Shown here: positions 1-8,922 of the stretch, piece by piece
Position numbering within the stretch: position 1 is the stretch's first letter
How the letters are laid out: each line of letters opens with the position of its first letter
Notes under the pieces: generated by a model
What the model saw: the letters and a program-made list of their open reading frames with translations, nothing else
Databases searched by the model: none
What the model was told of the DNA's origin: nothing
Assembly (NCBI GenBank): GCA_003674045.1
Contig: PENC01000001.1
Coordinates: forward strand, 496,001-560,000
Direction of reading: 5' to 3'
Source of the DNA: Streptomyces griseocarneus
Lineage (GTDB): Bacteria; Actinomycetota; Actinomycetes; Streptomycetales; Streptomycetaceae
DNA: 64,000 nucleotides
Position numbers and translations under genes: made by a program

Positions 1-3000
1 CGCCGTCCGGCGAGCGCAGCACCACCGGGGCCGGCTCCCCGGCCGTCAACTCGCCCACCAGCGCGGCCGCCACCTCGGCGGCGGTCAGCCGCGGGGACAG
101 CTCGACGAACCGGGCGAGGGTGTCCGGGTACTCCCGGGCGACGGTCCGGAACAGGCCCCGCAGCCCGTCCGCCCGTCCGCCGACCCCGGCGGGGACGTCC
201 GCGCCGGCGGCGGGCGCGGCCGCGAGCAGCCAGCGCGGCCCGTGCCGCAGCGCGGCCTGGAACACCGGGAAGGCCCCGGGCAGGAGCGGTTCGCCGCCGT
301 CCTGCGACAGCGCCTCCAGGTGGAACACCCCGTCCAGCGGGCCGTCCTCGTCCGTGAGCACGTGGTTCGCCCGCAGGACGACCGCCTCCGCGCCGCGGGC
401 GCCCAGCAGGGCGGCCAGCGCGTCGGGCACCGGCCCGGCACCGCCCAGCAGGGCGAACCGTGTTCCTTCCAGTACCGCGAAGTCCCCGTCGGGGGAGGGG
501 AGACGGACACTGCGCAGGACCAGCCTGCCGGGGGCCTCGCCGGTGACGGCCGGACCGGGGTCCGCCGCGGTGGCGGGGGCCTGCGGTGCGGGGACCGTTC
601 CCCCGCCGGGCAGCCGCTCCTCCAGCAGCTCGGCGATGCCGGACGCCGTACGGGCCTTGGAGACCGCCTCCAGCTCCGCGTCGTCGAGCCGGGGGATCTC
701 CGTTCCGTCGCCGCCGAAGCCCAGCCGTGCGGCCAGCTCGCCGACGATCTCGACCCGCTTGATCGAGTCGATGCTCAGATCGGCCTCCAGGTCGAGACCG
801 GGCTCGATCATGTCGAGGGGATAGCCGGTGCGTTCGCTGATGATGTCCAGGACGGTCGTCAGCACGTCGGCCGGTGCGGTGGGCGCCGCCGGGGACTCCG
901 GGGGAGCGGCGACGGGAGCAGGCTCCGGGACAGCCGACGGGAGCACGTCCGGCCGGAACGTGTCCGGTACCGGCGCAGGCACCGGCGTCGCCGCGACCGG
1001 CGGCACGCCCGCCGTCCCGCCGAGGTACGTCAGCAGCACGTCGCGCTGGGCCGCGACCAGCTCCCGGCTGGTGCGCAGGAATTCATGGACCATCCGGTCA
1101 CGGTCGTCCGCCGTGCCGCCGTCCTGGGCCCGGATCACTGTCATCTCCTCCATCGGTATGCGTCGGGCGGGTGCGAGCGAGCCGGGCAGCAGGCCGCCGT
1201 CGCGGGTGCGGGTCAGCCGGCCGTTGACGATCCAGCCGGGTGCCGCGGGGCAGGTCCCGGGGACGGCTTCGACGCTGTCGCGCCCCCGGTGCGTCCAGCC
1301 GGTGCGGACGGGGACGCCGGCGACGGCGAGCCGGGCGAGCAGGCCCAGGAAGCCGCGCAGTCCGGGGCCTTCGGGCCCCTCGCACCCCACCGCGGTGTGC
1401 GGGCGGTCGCCGAGGATCCGGCCCACGAGCCCCGTCAGCACCGAGCCCGGACCGGCCTCCACGAAGATCCGGACACCGGCCTCGTACATCCGCTCGATCT
1501 GCTGCGCGAAGAGCACGGGGGAGCCGATCTGGGCCGCCAGCTCGGCCCGTATCCCGTCCGGCTGGCCGGGATAGGCGGCGGCCGTCCGGTTCGCCCACAC
1601 CGGTATCTCCGGGACGGTCAGGTGCCGGGCGGCGAGGGCCTCGGCGAACCGCTCGCCCGCCGGGGCCACCAGGGGACTGTGGAAGGCGCACGCCACCGGC
1701 ACGGGCGTGGCTCCCAGGCCCCGCTCGCGCAGTCGGCGTACCGCTTCCCCGACCGCCTCGACGGGACCGGAGATCACGGTCTGCCGCGGTGCGTTGTGGT
1801 TCGCGACCGTCACCCGGCCGTCCAGCCCGGCCGCCCGCAGCTCCCCGGCGACGTCCTCGTGCCCGGCCGCCACGGCGGCCATGGTCCCCGGCTCCGCGCC
1901 GGCGGCGGCCAGGATCGCCTCCGCGCGCGCCGCGCTCAGCTCCAGCAGCGTCTCCGGGCCGAACGCCCCGGCCGCGCACAGCGCGACCAGTTCGCCGTAG
2001 CTGTGCCCGGCCACCGTCGCGGGCCGGACACCGGCCCGGCCCAGCAGCTCGGTCACGGTCAGCCCCATGATGCCCAGCGCGGGCTGGGCGGTCCTGGTGT
2101 CGGTGACCCGGGCGCGCCGTGTCTCCTCGGCGGCGGGGTCGAAGGCGGTCGGGGGGAAGACGACGTCCGCCCATTCGTGGCCGGTCCGCAGATACCGCTG
2201 GACCTCCGGGAAGGCGATGAACAGTTCGGCGAGCATGTCGGGGCGTTGACTGCCCTGGCCGGGGAAGAGGAACGCGACCTCGCCGCCGTCCGGCCCGCCC
2301 GATCCGTCCGGCCCCGTGCCGAAGATCCCCGCCCGGGGATCGTGCTCGCCCTCGCGGGCCCGTTCCAGCAGCCCGGGCAGCTCGTCCAGGTCACGGGCCA
2401 CGACGGCCGCCCAGGCCGGTTTCCCGGACGCGTCGGCGCGCCGGGCGGCGCTCAGCGCCAGGTCGCGCAGCCGCCAGGAACGCCCCTGCCGCTCGTTCTC
2501 CGCGGCCAGCTCCAGCAGTCGGCCGATCTCCCGGGCGGCCTCCGCCCGGTCGGTGCCGTGGAAGACGAACAGCTCGGCCGGCCAGGCGTCGAGCCCGTGC
2601 CGGGGCGGGGGCCCGGCCTCGTGCCCGCGCAGCACCACGTGGAAGTTGGTGCCGCCGAAGCCGAACGCGCTGACCCCGGCGACCCGCTCGCCGGGCTCGG
2701 CCGCCCACGGGCGGGCCACCGTGTGGAAGGCGAACGGGCTGCTCTCCGCCTCCCAGGCCGGGTTGGGCCGGGTCAGCTGCGCCGTGGGCGGCCTGACCCC
2801 GGTGTGCAGGGCCAGGGCCGTCTTGATCAGGCCCGCCAGTCCGGCGGCGCACTTGGTGTGCCCGATCTGGGACTTCACCGAGCCGAGCGCGCATCCGCCC
2901 GGCGCCGCACCTGCTTCGGTGAACACCTCGGTGAGCGTGGTGAGTTCGGTGCGGTCGCCGACGACCGTCCCGGTGCCGTGCGCCTCCAGCAGGCCCACGG

Positions 3001-5941
3001 CGGCGGGCGAGATCCCGGCGTGGCGGTAGGCCCGTTCCAGCGCCGACCGCTGGCCCTCCGGGCGGGGTGCCGTCAGCCCCAGGGACCTGCCGTCGCTCGA
3101 ACTGCCGACGCCCTTGACGACCGCGTAGACGCGGTCGCCGTCCCGCTCGGCGTCCGCCAGCCGCTTGAGGACGACGCAGGCGACGCCCTCGCCGAGCGCG
3201 ATGCCGTCCGCCGCGCTGTCGAAGGTGCGGGAGCGGCCGGTCGGGGACAGCGCGTGCACCGAGGAGAACAGCAGATAGTCGTTGATCCCGTTGTGCAGGT
3301 CGGCGCCCCCGCACAGGACGAGGTCGCTGGTGCCGGCGGACAGCTCCTTGCACGCCACGTCCACCGCGGCCAGCGAGGAGGCACAGGCCGCGTCCACGGT
3401 GAAGTTCGCGCCGCCGAGGTCGAGCCGGTTGGCGATCCGCCCGGCGATGACGTTGGCCAGCATGCCCGGGAACGAGTCCTCGGTCAGCCGCGGGAGCCGC
3501 TCGTCCAGCCCGGGCGGCAGTTCGCCCAGGTAGGCGGGGAGCACCGTGCGCACGGTGGTGGCGTTCGACAGGTCGCTGCCCGCCTCGGCCCCGAACACGA
3601 CCGAGGCCCTGGAGCGGTCGAAGGGGCGCTCCTCGTAACCGGCGTCGCACAGTGCCCGCCGAGCGGCCTCCAGCGCGAGCAGCTGCACCGGCTCGATGCT
3701 GCCGAGCGAGGACGGCGGGATGCCGTAGCGCAGCGGGTCGAAGGGGATGTCCGGCAGGAAGCCGCCCCACTTCGACTCCGTACGGGCGCCGTCCGCCTCG
3801 GGCGCGTAGTGCAGCTCCGGGTCCCAGCGCTCCGGTGGCACCTCGCCGACCGCGTCGGTGCCCGCGACCACGTTCGCCCAGTAGGCGGCCAGGTCCGGCG
3901 CGCCGGGGAACATGCAGGCCATGCCGACCACGGCGATGTCGAGCGGGGCCGGGACGCGCTCCGGGGCGTCCTCGCGGAACCCCTCGCGCAGCCGCCGGGC
4001 GCGCGCGGCGAAGAAGCTGGCGGCCTCCGCGCTGACGGCGGTGTGCAGTTCGGGGACGGTGGTGACCGCGGCCCGCAGCACGGCCACCTGACCGGCCATG
4101 AACATGCCCTCGGTCAGCTGCCGGGCCTCGTCCACCTCCGTGAGCGACTCGCCGGTCCGCTCCACGCCCTTGCTGGCGATCCTCAGCCGCCCGACGTTGA
4201 GCTGCTCCAGCCGCTCCCACGCCTGCCGCTCCGGGACGCCGCTCTCGCGCAGCTCCTCCTTGGAGCGGCGGAATTCGTCCGTGAACGGGCTGCTCACGCA
4301 GCGGGTGGCGTGGCCGGGCGCGGTCTCCAGCAGCTCGGTCCGCCGTGCCGCCAGGACCTGCCGCTGGAACGACGGCTGCACGGCACCCCGCTCCACCGCC
4401 TCCTCGGTGAACAGGTACGCGGTGCCCATGAGCAGTCCGACGGCCACCCCGCGGGCGGTCAGCGGCGCGGCGAGCGCGGCCACCATCGCGGCCGACCGCT
4501 TGTCGTGCACGCCGCCGGCGAAGAACACCCGCAGGGTGGCGGGATCCGCGTCCACGGCCGTGTCGAGGAACTCCTCCAGCACCTCGGCCTGCGCTTCCCA
4601 CAGCGCGAAGCTGCTCCGCGGTCCGACGTGGCCGCCGCACTCCGAGCCCTCGAAGACGAACTTGCGCGCGCCCGCGTCCAGGAACTGCCGGAGCAGCCCG
4701 GGCGAGGGCACGTGCAGGAAGGCGTCGACGCCCGCCGCCTCCAGCTCGGCCGCCTGCGCGGGCCTGCCGCCCGCGATGACGGCGCAGGAGGGCCGGATCT
4801 CCCGGACGAGTTCCAGTTGCGCGGCCTTGATGTGCGCGGGCGCGAAGCCGAGGATGCCCACGCCCCAAGGGCGGTCGCCCAGTTCGTCGCGGGCCTGCTC
4901 CAGCAGGATCCGTGTCTCCAGCGGCCCGGCGAGGGCCAGCGCGAGGAAGGGCAGCCCGCCGTGGCCGGCGACGGCGGCCGCGAACCGTGCCTGGTCGCTG
5001 ACCCGGGTCATGGGTCCCTGGGCGATGGGCAGCACGGTGCCCGTCGCCCGGCTCATAAGAGAACCGCGGAGCAGCGCGTCCGCGGCGGCGTCGTCGCGGA
5101 CGGCCTCCCGGACGGCGGCGGTGACGCCGCGGACGGCCGCGCCCACATCGCCCCAGCGCCGCGCGAACGAGGAGGCCAGGAAGCCGTCCTGGCCCACGGG
5201 GAGCAGCCGGGTCCGCGGATCCTCGGAGCCCAGCAGCCGGATTGCGTCGGCGGGTTCGTCCGGCAGGGGCGGTGCGTCCGGTCCCCGGCGGCGCAGCACC
5301 CGGTGGCCGGCGGCCAGCACGGTCTCCGAGCCGTCCATGGTGCGGATCGCCGCCGCCACGTCCTCCGGGACGCCGGATTCGTCGAGCAGCGCCAGCTGGG
5401 TGTCGAGGACGACCCCTGCCGCGCCGCCGACGACGGCGGCCGCGGCGGTGTGCGGCCCGATGCCCCCGCAGGCCCAGACCGGCAGGCCGAGCTCCGGGTC
5501 CGCCACCAGCCGCTGGAGGAGGACGAAGGTGCTCAGCTCGCCGACCCGTCCGCCTGCCTCGTTCCCCCGGGCGACGAGACCGTGCGCCCCGGCGCGCGCG
5601 GCCGCCAGGGCCTCCTCGTAGTCGGTGACCTCGACCAGGACGCGGTGCCGGCCCGCGGCGAGGTCGCCCGGGGCCAACCCGGCGTCCGCGCCGAGCAGTA
5701 CGGTGTGCACGCCCCCGTCGGCCGCCAGGTCGTCCGGCCCGAGCGCGCAACCCGCTCCGACGCGCACCCCGAACGGGCCCGGCACCCATTGCCGCACCAG
5801 CCGGAGGGCCTCGCGGGCCGCGCGGCGCCGGCCTCTTCCGAGATCGAGCACGCCCAGACCGCCGGCCCGGCAGACCGCCGCCACCAGGCGTGGATCGGGT
5901 TCGCCGAACGGGCTGACGCCGAGGATTGTTTCTGTGGACAC
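1..5941 (-). CDS. PUFA-synthase-like type I PKS with N-terminal PfaD-type domain (PfaD-KS-AT-ACP-reductase), 3' end outside window
   Basis: This gene encodes about 1,980 residues of a multidomain synthase and continues past the left edge. I chose the GTG at 5941 because a GGAG lies five bases upstream and the frame stays open from there. Residues 1 to about 560 form a PfaD/nitronate-monooxygenase-like flavin domain with the signature GSECGGHVGPR; in PUFA synthases this domain is the trans enoyl reductase. A ketosynthase (about 640-1060) has the active-site motif VDAACASSL (Cys853) plus EAHGTGT and QIGHTK. An acyltransferase (about 1175-1480) has GHSYGE (Ser1314). An ACP (about 1690-1765) has the PfaA-type phosphopantetheine motif IDSIKRVEI (Ser1726). 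A Rossmann-like segment (ALLGGAG) then starts, probably a ketoreductase. KS and ACP motifs resemble PUFA synthases, not the modular PKS to the right. The product is unknown. Confidence 0.88.
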   Translation of the reverse strand, partial: MSTETILGVSPFGEPDPRLVAAVCRAGGLGVLDLGRGRRRAAREALRLVRQWVPGPFGVRVGAGCALGPDDLAADGGVHTVLLGADAGLAPGDLAAGRHRVLVEVTDYEEALAAARAGAHGLVARGNEAGGRVGELSTFVLLQRLVADPELGLPVWACGGIGPHTAAAAVVGGAAGVVLDTQLALLDESGVPEDVAAAIRTMDGSETVLAAGHRVLRRRGPDAPPLPDEPADAIRLLGSEDPRTRLLPVGQDGFLASSFARRWGDVGAAVRGVTAAVREAVRDDAAADALLRGSLMSRATGTVLPIAQGPMTRVSDQARFAAAVAGHGGLPFLALALAGPLETRILLEQARDELGDRPWGVGILGFAPAHIKAAQLELVREIRPSCAVIAGGRPAQAAELEAAGVDAFLHVPSPGLLRQFLDAGARKFVFEGSECGGHVGPRSSFALWEAQAEVLEEFLDTAVDADPATLRVFFAGGVHDKRSAAMVAALAAPLTARGVAVGLLMGTAYLFTEEAVERGAVQPSFQRQVLAARRTELLETAPGHATRCVSSPFTDEFRRSKEELRESGVPERQAWERLEQLNVGRLRIASKGVERTGESLTEVDEARQLTEGMFMAGQVAVLRAAVTTVPELHTAVSAEAASFFAARARRLREGFREDAPERVPAPLDIAVVGMACMFPGAPDLAAYWANVVAGTDAVGEVPPERWDPELHYAPEADGARTESKWGGFLPDIPFDPLRYGIPPSSLGSIEPVQLLALEAARRALCDAGYEERPFDRSRASVVFGAEAGSDLSNATTVRTVLPAYLGELPPGLDERLPRLTEDSFPGMLANVIAGRIANRLDLGGANFTVDAACASSLAAVDVACKELSAGTSDLVLCGGADLHNGINDYLLFSSVHALSPTGRSRTFDSAADGIALGEGVACVVLKRLADAERDGDRVYAVVKGVGSSSDGRSLGLTAPRPEGQRSALERAYRHAGISPAAVGLLEAHGTGTVVGDRTELTTLTEVFTEAGAAPGGCALGSVKSQIGHTKCAAGLAGLIKTALALHTGVRPPTAQLTRPNPAWEAESSPFAFHTVARPWAAEPGERVAGVSAFGFGGTNFHVVLRGHEAGPPPRHGLDAWPAELFVFHGTDRAEAAREIGRLLELAAENERQGRSWRLRDLALSAARRADASGKPAWAAVVARDLDELPGLLERAREGEHDPRAGIFGTGPDGSGGPDGGEVAFLFPGQGSQRPDMLAELFIAFPEVQRYLRTGHEWADVVFPPTAFDPAAEETRRARVTDTRTAQPALGIMGLTVTELLGRAGVRPATVAGHSYGELVALCAAGAFGPETLLELSAARAEAILAAAGAEPGTMAAVAAGHEDVAGELRAAGLDGRVTVANHNAPRQTVISGPVEAVGEAVRRLRERGLGATPVPVACAFHSPLVAPAGERFAEALAARHLTVPEIPVWANRTAAAYPGQPDGIRAELAAQIGSPVLFAQQIERMYEAGVRIFVEAGPGSVLTGLVGRILGDRPHTAVGCEGPEGPGLRGFLGLLARLAVAGVPVRTGWTHRGRDSVEAVPGTCPAAPGWIVNGRLTRTRDGGLLPGSLAPARRIPMEEMTVIRAQDGGTADDRDRMVHEFLRTSRELVAAQRDVLLTYLGGTAGVPPVAATPVPAPVPDTFRPDVLPSAVPEPAPVAAPPESPAAPTAPADVLTTVLDIISERTGYPLDMIEPGLDLEADLSIDSIKRVEIVGELAARLGFGGDGTEIPRLDDAELEAVSKARTASGIAELLEERLPGGGTVPAPQAPATAADPGPAVTGEAPGRLVLRSVRLPSPDGDFAVLEGTRFALLGGAGPVPDALAALLGARGAEAVVLRANHVLTDEDGPLDGVFHLEALSQDGGEPLLPGAFPVFQAALRHGPRWLLAAAPAAGADVPAGVGGRADGLRGLFRTVAREYPDTLARFVELSPRLTAAEVAAALVGELTAGEPAPVVLRSPDG

Positions 5942-6225
5942 GGGAACTCCGGGAGGCGAGAAGGTCGTTCGGAAGCACCGGGAACGCACGGGGGCGTCGG
6001 ACGTCCGAGGCCGGAGGGACGCCGCGACCGGTGCCGGTGAGATGAGACGTGCGACGGGCGAAGGCCGGCACGGAGAGAAATGCGGCCCGACTTCCCCGGC
6101 GGGCCTGGCTGGATCATTGCACGGCGGGGCGCGAAAGGAATAGCCGGTTCAGTATTGTCCCGTGAATGGTGTACGTCACATCCATGGCCGGGTCGATGTC
6201 GGTTGCGGGAAGTCCGCAAGGGAAT

Positions 6226-6260
6226 TGCGGTAAGCCCGCAGCGGGTACGGAATTACCGCA
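6226..6260. promoter_or_regulatory. Nested inverted repeat, possible operator
   Basis: TGCGGTAA (6226-6233) and TTACCGCA (6253-6260) are perfect 8-bp inverted arms. Between them CCCGC (6235-6239) and GCGGG (6241-6245) form a second perfect inverted pair. The structure lies in the divergent promoter region, which suits an operator; an RNA hairpin is the alternative. Confidence 0.45.
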
Positions 6261-6290
6261 GAATCAGTCCGGACCAATTGCGGCGACTGG

Positions 6291-6321
6291 CTCAACTCCG
6301 CGTACATCACGGGGAGTTGAG
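6291..6321. promoter_or_regulatory. 9-bp inverted repeat upstream of amidase gene
   Basis: CTCAACTCC (6291-6299) and GGAGTTGAG (6313-6321) are perfect inverted arms separated by 13 bases, about 125 bp upstream of the GTG start at 6447. No T-run follows, so an operator is likelier than a terminator. No binding protein can be assigned. Confidence 0.4.
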
Positions 6322-6446
6322 TGGTTGCAGGATCGGGGTCGAATTCCGCCCGGAAATTTTTCCCCGCCCGGGGTTGCTATTCCTGTTCTCTGTGCAAGGA
6401 TTCCTGCTGCCCGGTTCGAAAAGGGCCGGATGGAGAATGGAGTCCC

Positions 6447-7589
6447 GTGAAATCATTGACGCTCAGAGCGGCCGCCGGGGTGGTCGCCTCCCTGGCGGTG
6501 TCGGCCGCGCTGATACCGGCGTCCCCCGCGGGGGCGGCGGCCCGGCCCGGGAGCGCGGACAAGGCGACGGCCGAATCCCTCGGCCGTGTCGCAGGGGTCG
6601 TGCTCACCGACCGGACGGCGGCGATCGTCGACGGCGAGGTGACGGGGCACGCCACCCTGCCGTCCGCGAAGAAGGCGCACCTCTCGTCCGCGACGGCGCG
6701 TTCGGAGAAGTCCGTCGCGGACTCGCTGCACGAGCGCAAGAGCAAGCTCAGGGCCCTGGGTGAGGCGTACTCCGCCGGCGACACCCGGGTCGCGGTGGAC
6801 CGGGCCGTCGCCGACGGCAAGAAGGCCACGGTGCGGGTGACCGAGACCACGCAGCTGACCTACAAGAAGATCCGCGGCGACGAGCCGGGCACCACCGGCT
6901 TCCAGGCCCACCACGAGCTGAGCTTCGCCGCCGGCAAGGACGGGGCGTGGGAGCTGACGGGCATCACGGCCCTGGACGAGATGCCGCAGATCAACGCGCC
7001 CGCGCCGACCGCGCCCAAGGTGAAGGCCGCCGCGGCGGGCGCGGGCGACATGCCGAACGCGCCCGAGGCGAGTCTCTGGCTCTTCCCGAAGCGGCTGCCG
7101 AAGGACACGAGCACCGGCCTCGACTACAAGGCGATGGCCGACTACGCCGAGAAGTACTGGAAGAACTACAACCCGGCCTACCGTTCGCACCCGCTGGGCA
7201 CCGGCGGCGACTGCACGAACTTCGTCAGCCAGGCGCTGAAGGCGGGCGGCTGGAAGCACGCCCCCGGCAAGGCCGGTGACTACACGAAGTGGTGGTACGG
7301 GTCCGACACCGAGTCGGACTCCTGGACCGGCGTCAACGAGTGGTCCTGGTTCGCGCAGAACACGAAGCGGGTGAAGCCGCTGAAGTACGCCTACCAGATG
7401 GAGGTCGGGGACGTCCTCCAGGCGGACTTCGACCGTGACGGGTCCAAGGACCACACCATGCTGGTGACCTACCGCGACGCTCTCGGCACTCCCTATCTGA
7501 CGTACCACTCCTTCGACACCTACCGGCGGTCGTTGCTGAGCCTCCAGGTGATGCTGCCGCTCACCAAGTGGTACGCCTACCGCACCTGA
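6447..7589 (+). CDS. Secreted amidase-domain protein (Amidase_6 type)
   Basis: The 380-residue product starts at a GTG preceded by GGAG four bases upstream; the frame is open further upstream but the signal peptide begins here. Residues 1 to about 31 form a Sec signal peptide (positive start, Ala/Val-rich core, AxA-like end). Residues about 40-215 are a charged region of unknown role. Residues about 225-380 match the putative amidase domain family: GGDCTNFVSQAL holds the presumed catalytic Cys256, and KDHTMLVTY supplies the presumed catalytic His336. Such proteins are exported cysteine hydrolases, possibly cell-wall amidases; the substrate is unknown. The stop overlaps the next start (ATGA), so the two are probably co-translated. 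Confidence 0.85.
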   Translation: MKSLTLRAAAGVVASLAVSAALIPASPAGAAARPGSADKATAESLGRVAGVVLTDRTAAIVDGEVTGHATLPSAKKAHLSSATARSEKSVADSLHERKSKLRALGEAYSAGDTRVAVDRAVADGKKATVRVTETTQLTYKKIRGDEPGTTGFQAHHELSFAAGKDGAWELTGITALDEMPQINAPAPTAPKVKAAAAGAGDMPNAPEASLWLFPKRLPKDTSTGLDYKAMADYAEKYWKNYNPAYRSHPLGTGGDCTNFVSQALKAGGWKHAPGKAGDYTKWWYGSDTESDSWTGVNEWSWFAQNTKRVKPLKYAYQMEVGDVLQADFDRDGSKDHTMLVTYRDALGTPYLTYHSFDTYRRSLLSLQVMLPLTKWYAYRT

Positions 7590-8851
7590 TGCGTACGGCG
7601 CGCCGCGCGGCGGTCCTGGTGACCGGGACCGCCCTCACGCTCGGGCTGCTGTCGGGCTGCGGAGCCGACGGGGACGGAGCCGGGAAGAGGGCTGCTTCCT
7701 CTCCCGCCGCCCGTCCCTCGTCCGCCCTGCCGGCCCCCACCCCGTCCGCATCGCGGAAAGCGGAGCCGGAGGAGAAGTGGGACGGAAAGGTGCGGGTCCT
7801 GGGAGACGGTTCGACCTCCTCCACCGGCCCGCAGCCGCATCAGCCCAAGCCGGTGAAGCTCGAACCGGGGGAGAAGCCGCCGCAGTTCGTGGTGTTCTCC
7901 TGGGACGGCGCCCTCCAGGGAGACGACGAGCAGTTCTCGCACTTCCGTGAGGTCGCCAAGGAGAACAACGCGCAGATGACGTTCTTCCTCACCGGGACCT
8001 ATCTGCTGCCCAAGTCGAAGGCGTCGGAGTATCAGCCGCCGCAGCACAAACGCGGTGAAATGGCCATCTCGTACGCCACCGACCAGCACATCAGGGACAC
8101 CCTGGAGCAGCTGCGCGGTGCCTGGCTGGAGGGCAATGAGATAGGCACGCACTTCAACGGGCACTTCTGCGGTGCCAAGGGCGGCGGCGACTGGAGCGTC
8201 GCCGAGTGGAAGAGCGAGATCGAGCAGTCCTATTCCTTCGTCGAGAACTGGAAGACCAACACCGGCTACAAGGACCTGCCCCCACTGCCCTTCGACTACA
8301 AGAAGGAACTGGCCGGCGGCCGGGCTCCCTGCCTGGAGGGCCAGAAGAACCTGATCGAGGCCGCCAAGTCGTTCGGCTGGCGCTACGACGCCAGCTCCCC
8401 CGGCGACTTCCAGCTCTGGCCGTCGAAGAACGACGGCATCTGGAACTTCCCGTTGCAGCTCGTCCCCTATCCCGGGACCGAGCAGCAGGTCCTCTCCATG
8501 GACTTCAACTTCCTCTACAACCAGTCCGGCGACAGCACCCAGGGCGATCCGGCCAAGTACGAGCAGTGGCGCAAGCTGACCAGGGACAGCTATCTCAACG
8601 GCTTCGAGCGCGTCTACAACGGCAGCCGTGCCCCGCTGTTCATAGGCAATCACTTCGAGGACTGGAACGGCGGCATCTATATGAAGGCCGTCGAGGACGT
8701 CGTGAAGTCGGTCTGCACGCGGGACGGCGTGCGCTGCGTGACCTTCAAGCAGCTCGCCGACTGGCTGGACGTCCAGGATCCCCAGGTCCTGGAGAAGATG
8801 CGCCAATTGGACCCGGCACAGTCCCCGGACTGGAAGTCCCTGGTCAAGTAA
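7589..8851 (+). CDS. Lipoprotein of the polysaccharide deacetylase (NodB-like) family
   Basis: The ATG at 7589 overlaps the previous stop. An in-frame start at 7568 would spoil the signal peptide, so I use 7589 (420 residues). MRTARR, a hydrophobic core and the lipobox LLSGC mark a lipoprotein anchored at Cys24. A Ser/Pro/Ala-rich linker follows. The NodB-like domain starts near residue 98. The usual TFDD motif reads FSWDG (Asp106 kept, second Asp replaced by Gly), and the metal-binding HSxxH motif reads HFNGH (His188 and His192). Members of this family remove acetyl groups from cell-surface polysaccharide or peptidoglycan, but the altered motifs leave activity uncertain. Overlap with the amidase gene suggests a shared envelope role. 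Confidence 0.82.
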   Translation: MRTARRAAVLVTGTALTLGLLSGCGADGDGAGKRAASSPAARPSSALPAPTPSASRKAEPEEKWDGKVRVLGDGSTSSTGPQPHQPKPVKLEPGEKPPQFVVFSWDGALQGDDEQFSHFREVAKENNAQMTFFLTGTYLLPKSKASEYQPPQHKRGEMAISYATDQHIRDTLEQLRGAWLEGNEIGTHFNGHFCGAKGGGDWSVAEWKSEIEQSYSFVENWKTNTGYKDLPPLPFDYKKELAGGRAPCLEGQKNLIEAAKSFGWRYDASSPGDFQLWPSKNDGIWNFPLQLVPYPGTEQQVLSMDFNFLYNQSGDSTQGDPAKYEQWRKLTRDSYLNGFERVYNGSRAPLFIGNHFEDWNGGIYMKAVEDVVKSVCTRDGVRCVTFKQLADWLDVQDPQVLEKMRQLDPAQSPDWKSLVK

Positions 8852-8922
8852 TTCCCCGGCCGGGCATCTCCCCGGTCGAGCACATCCCCCTTCCTGCCCA
8901 CCCCACCCTGTGAGGTACCCCC

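Larger units (their letters stand above)
5942..6446. other. Divergent intergenic region between the PfaD-PKS and the amidase gene
   Basis: This 505-bp region holds no convincing gene. It should contain promoters for both flanking genes, which point away from each other, but I see no clean consensus -35/-10 pair on either strand. It is clearly less GC-rich than the coding DNA. It carries two perfect inverted repeats (6226-6260 and 6291-6321), listed separately, that could bind a regulator. Confidence 0.6.

Noticed and set aside
242..6040. Long plus-strand open frame opposite the PfaD-PKS gene
   Set aside because: It is a mirror frame of a very GC-rich gene; the translation is low-complexity Arg/Gly/Ala/Pro with no domains, while the minus-strand frame has clear PfaD, KS, AT and ACP motifs.
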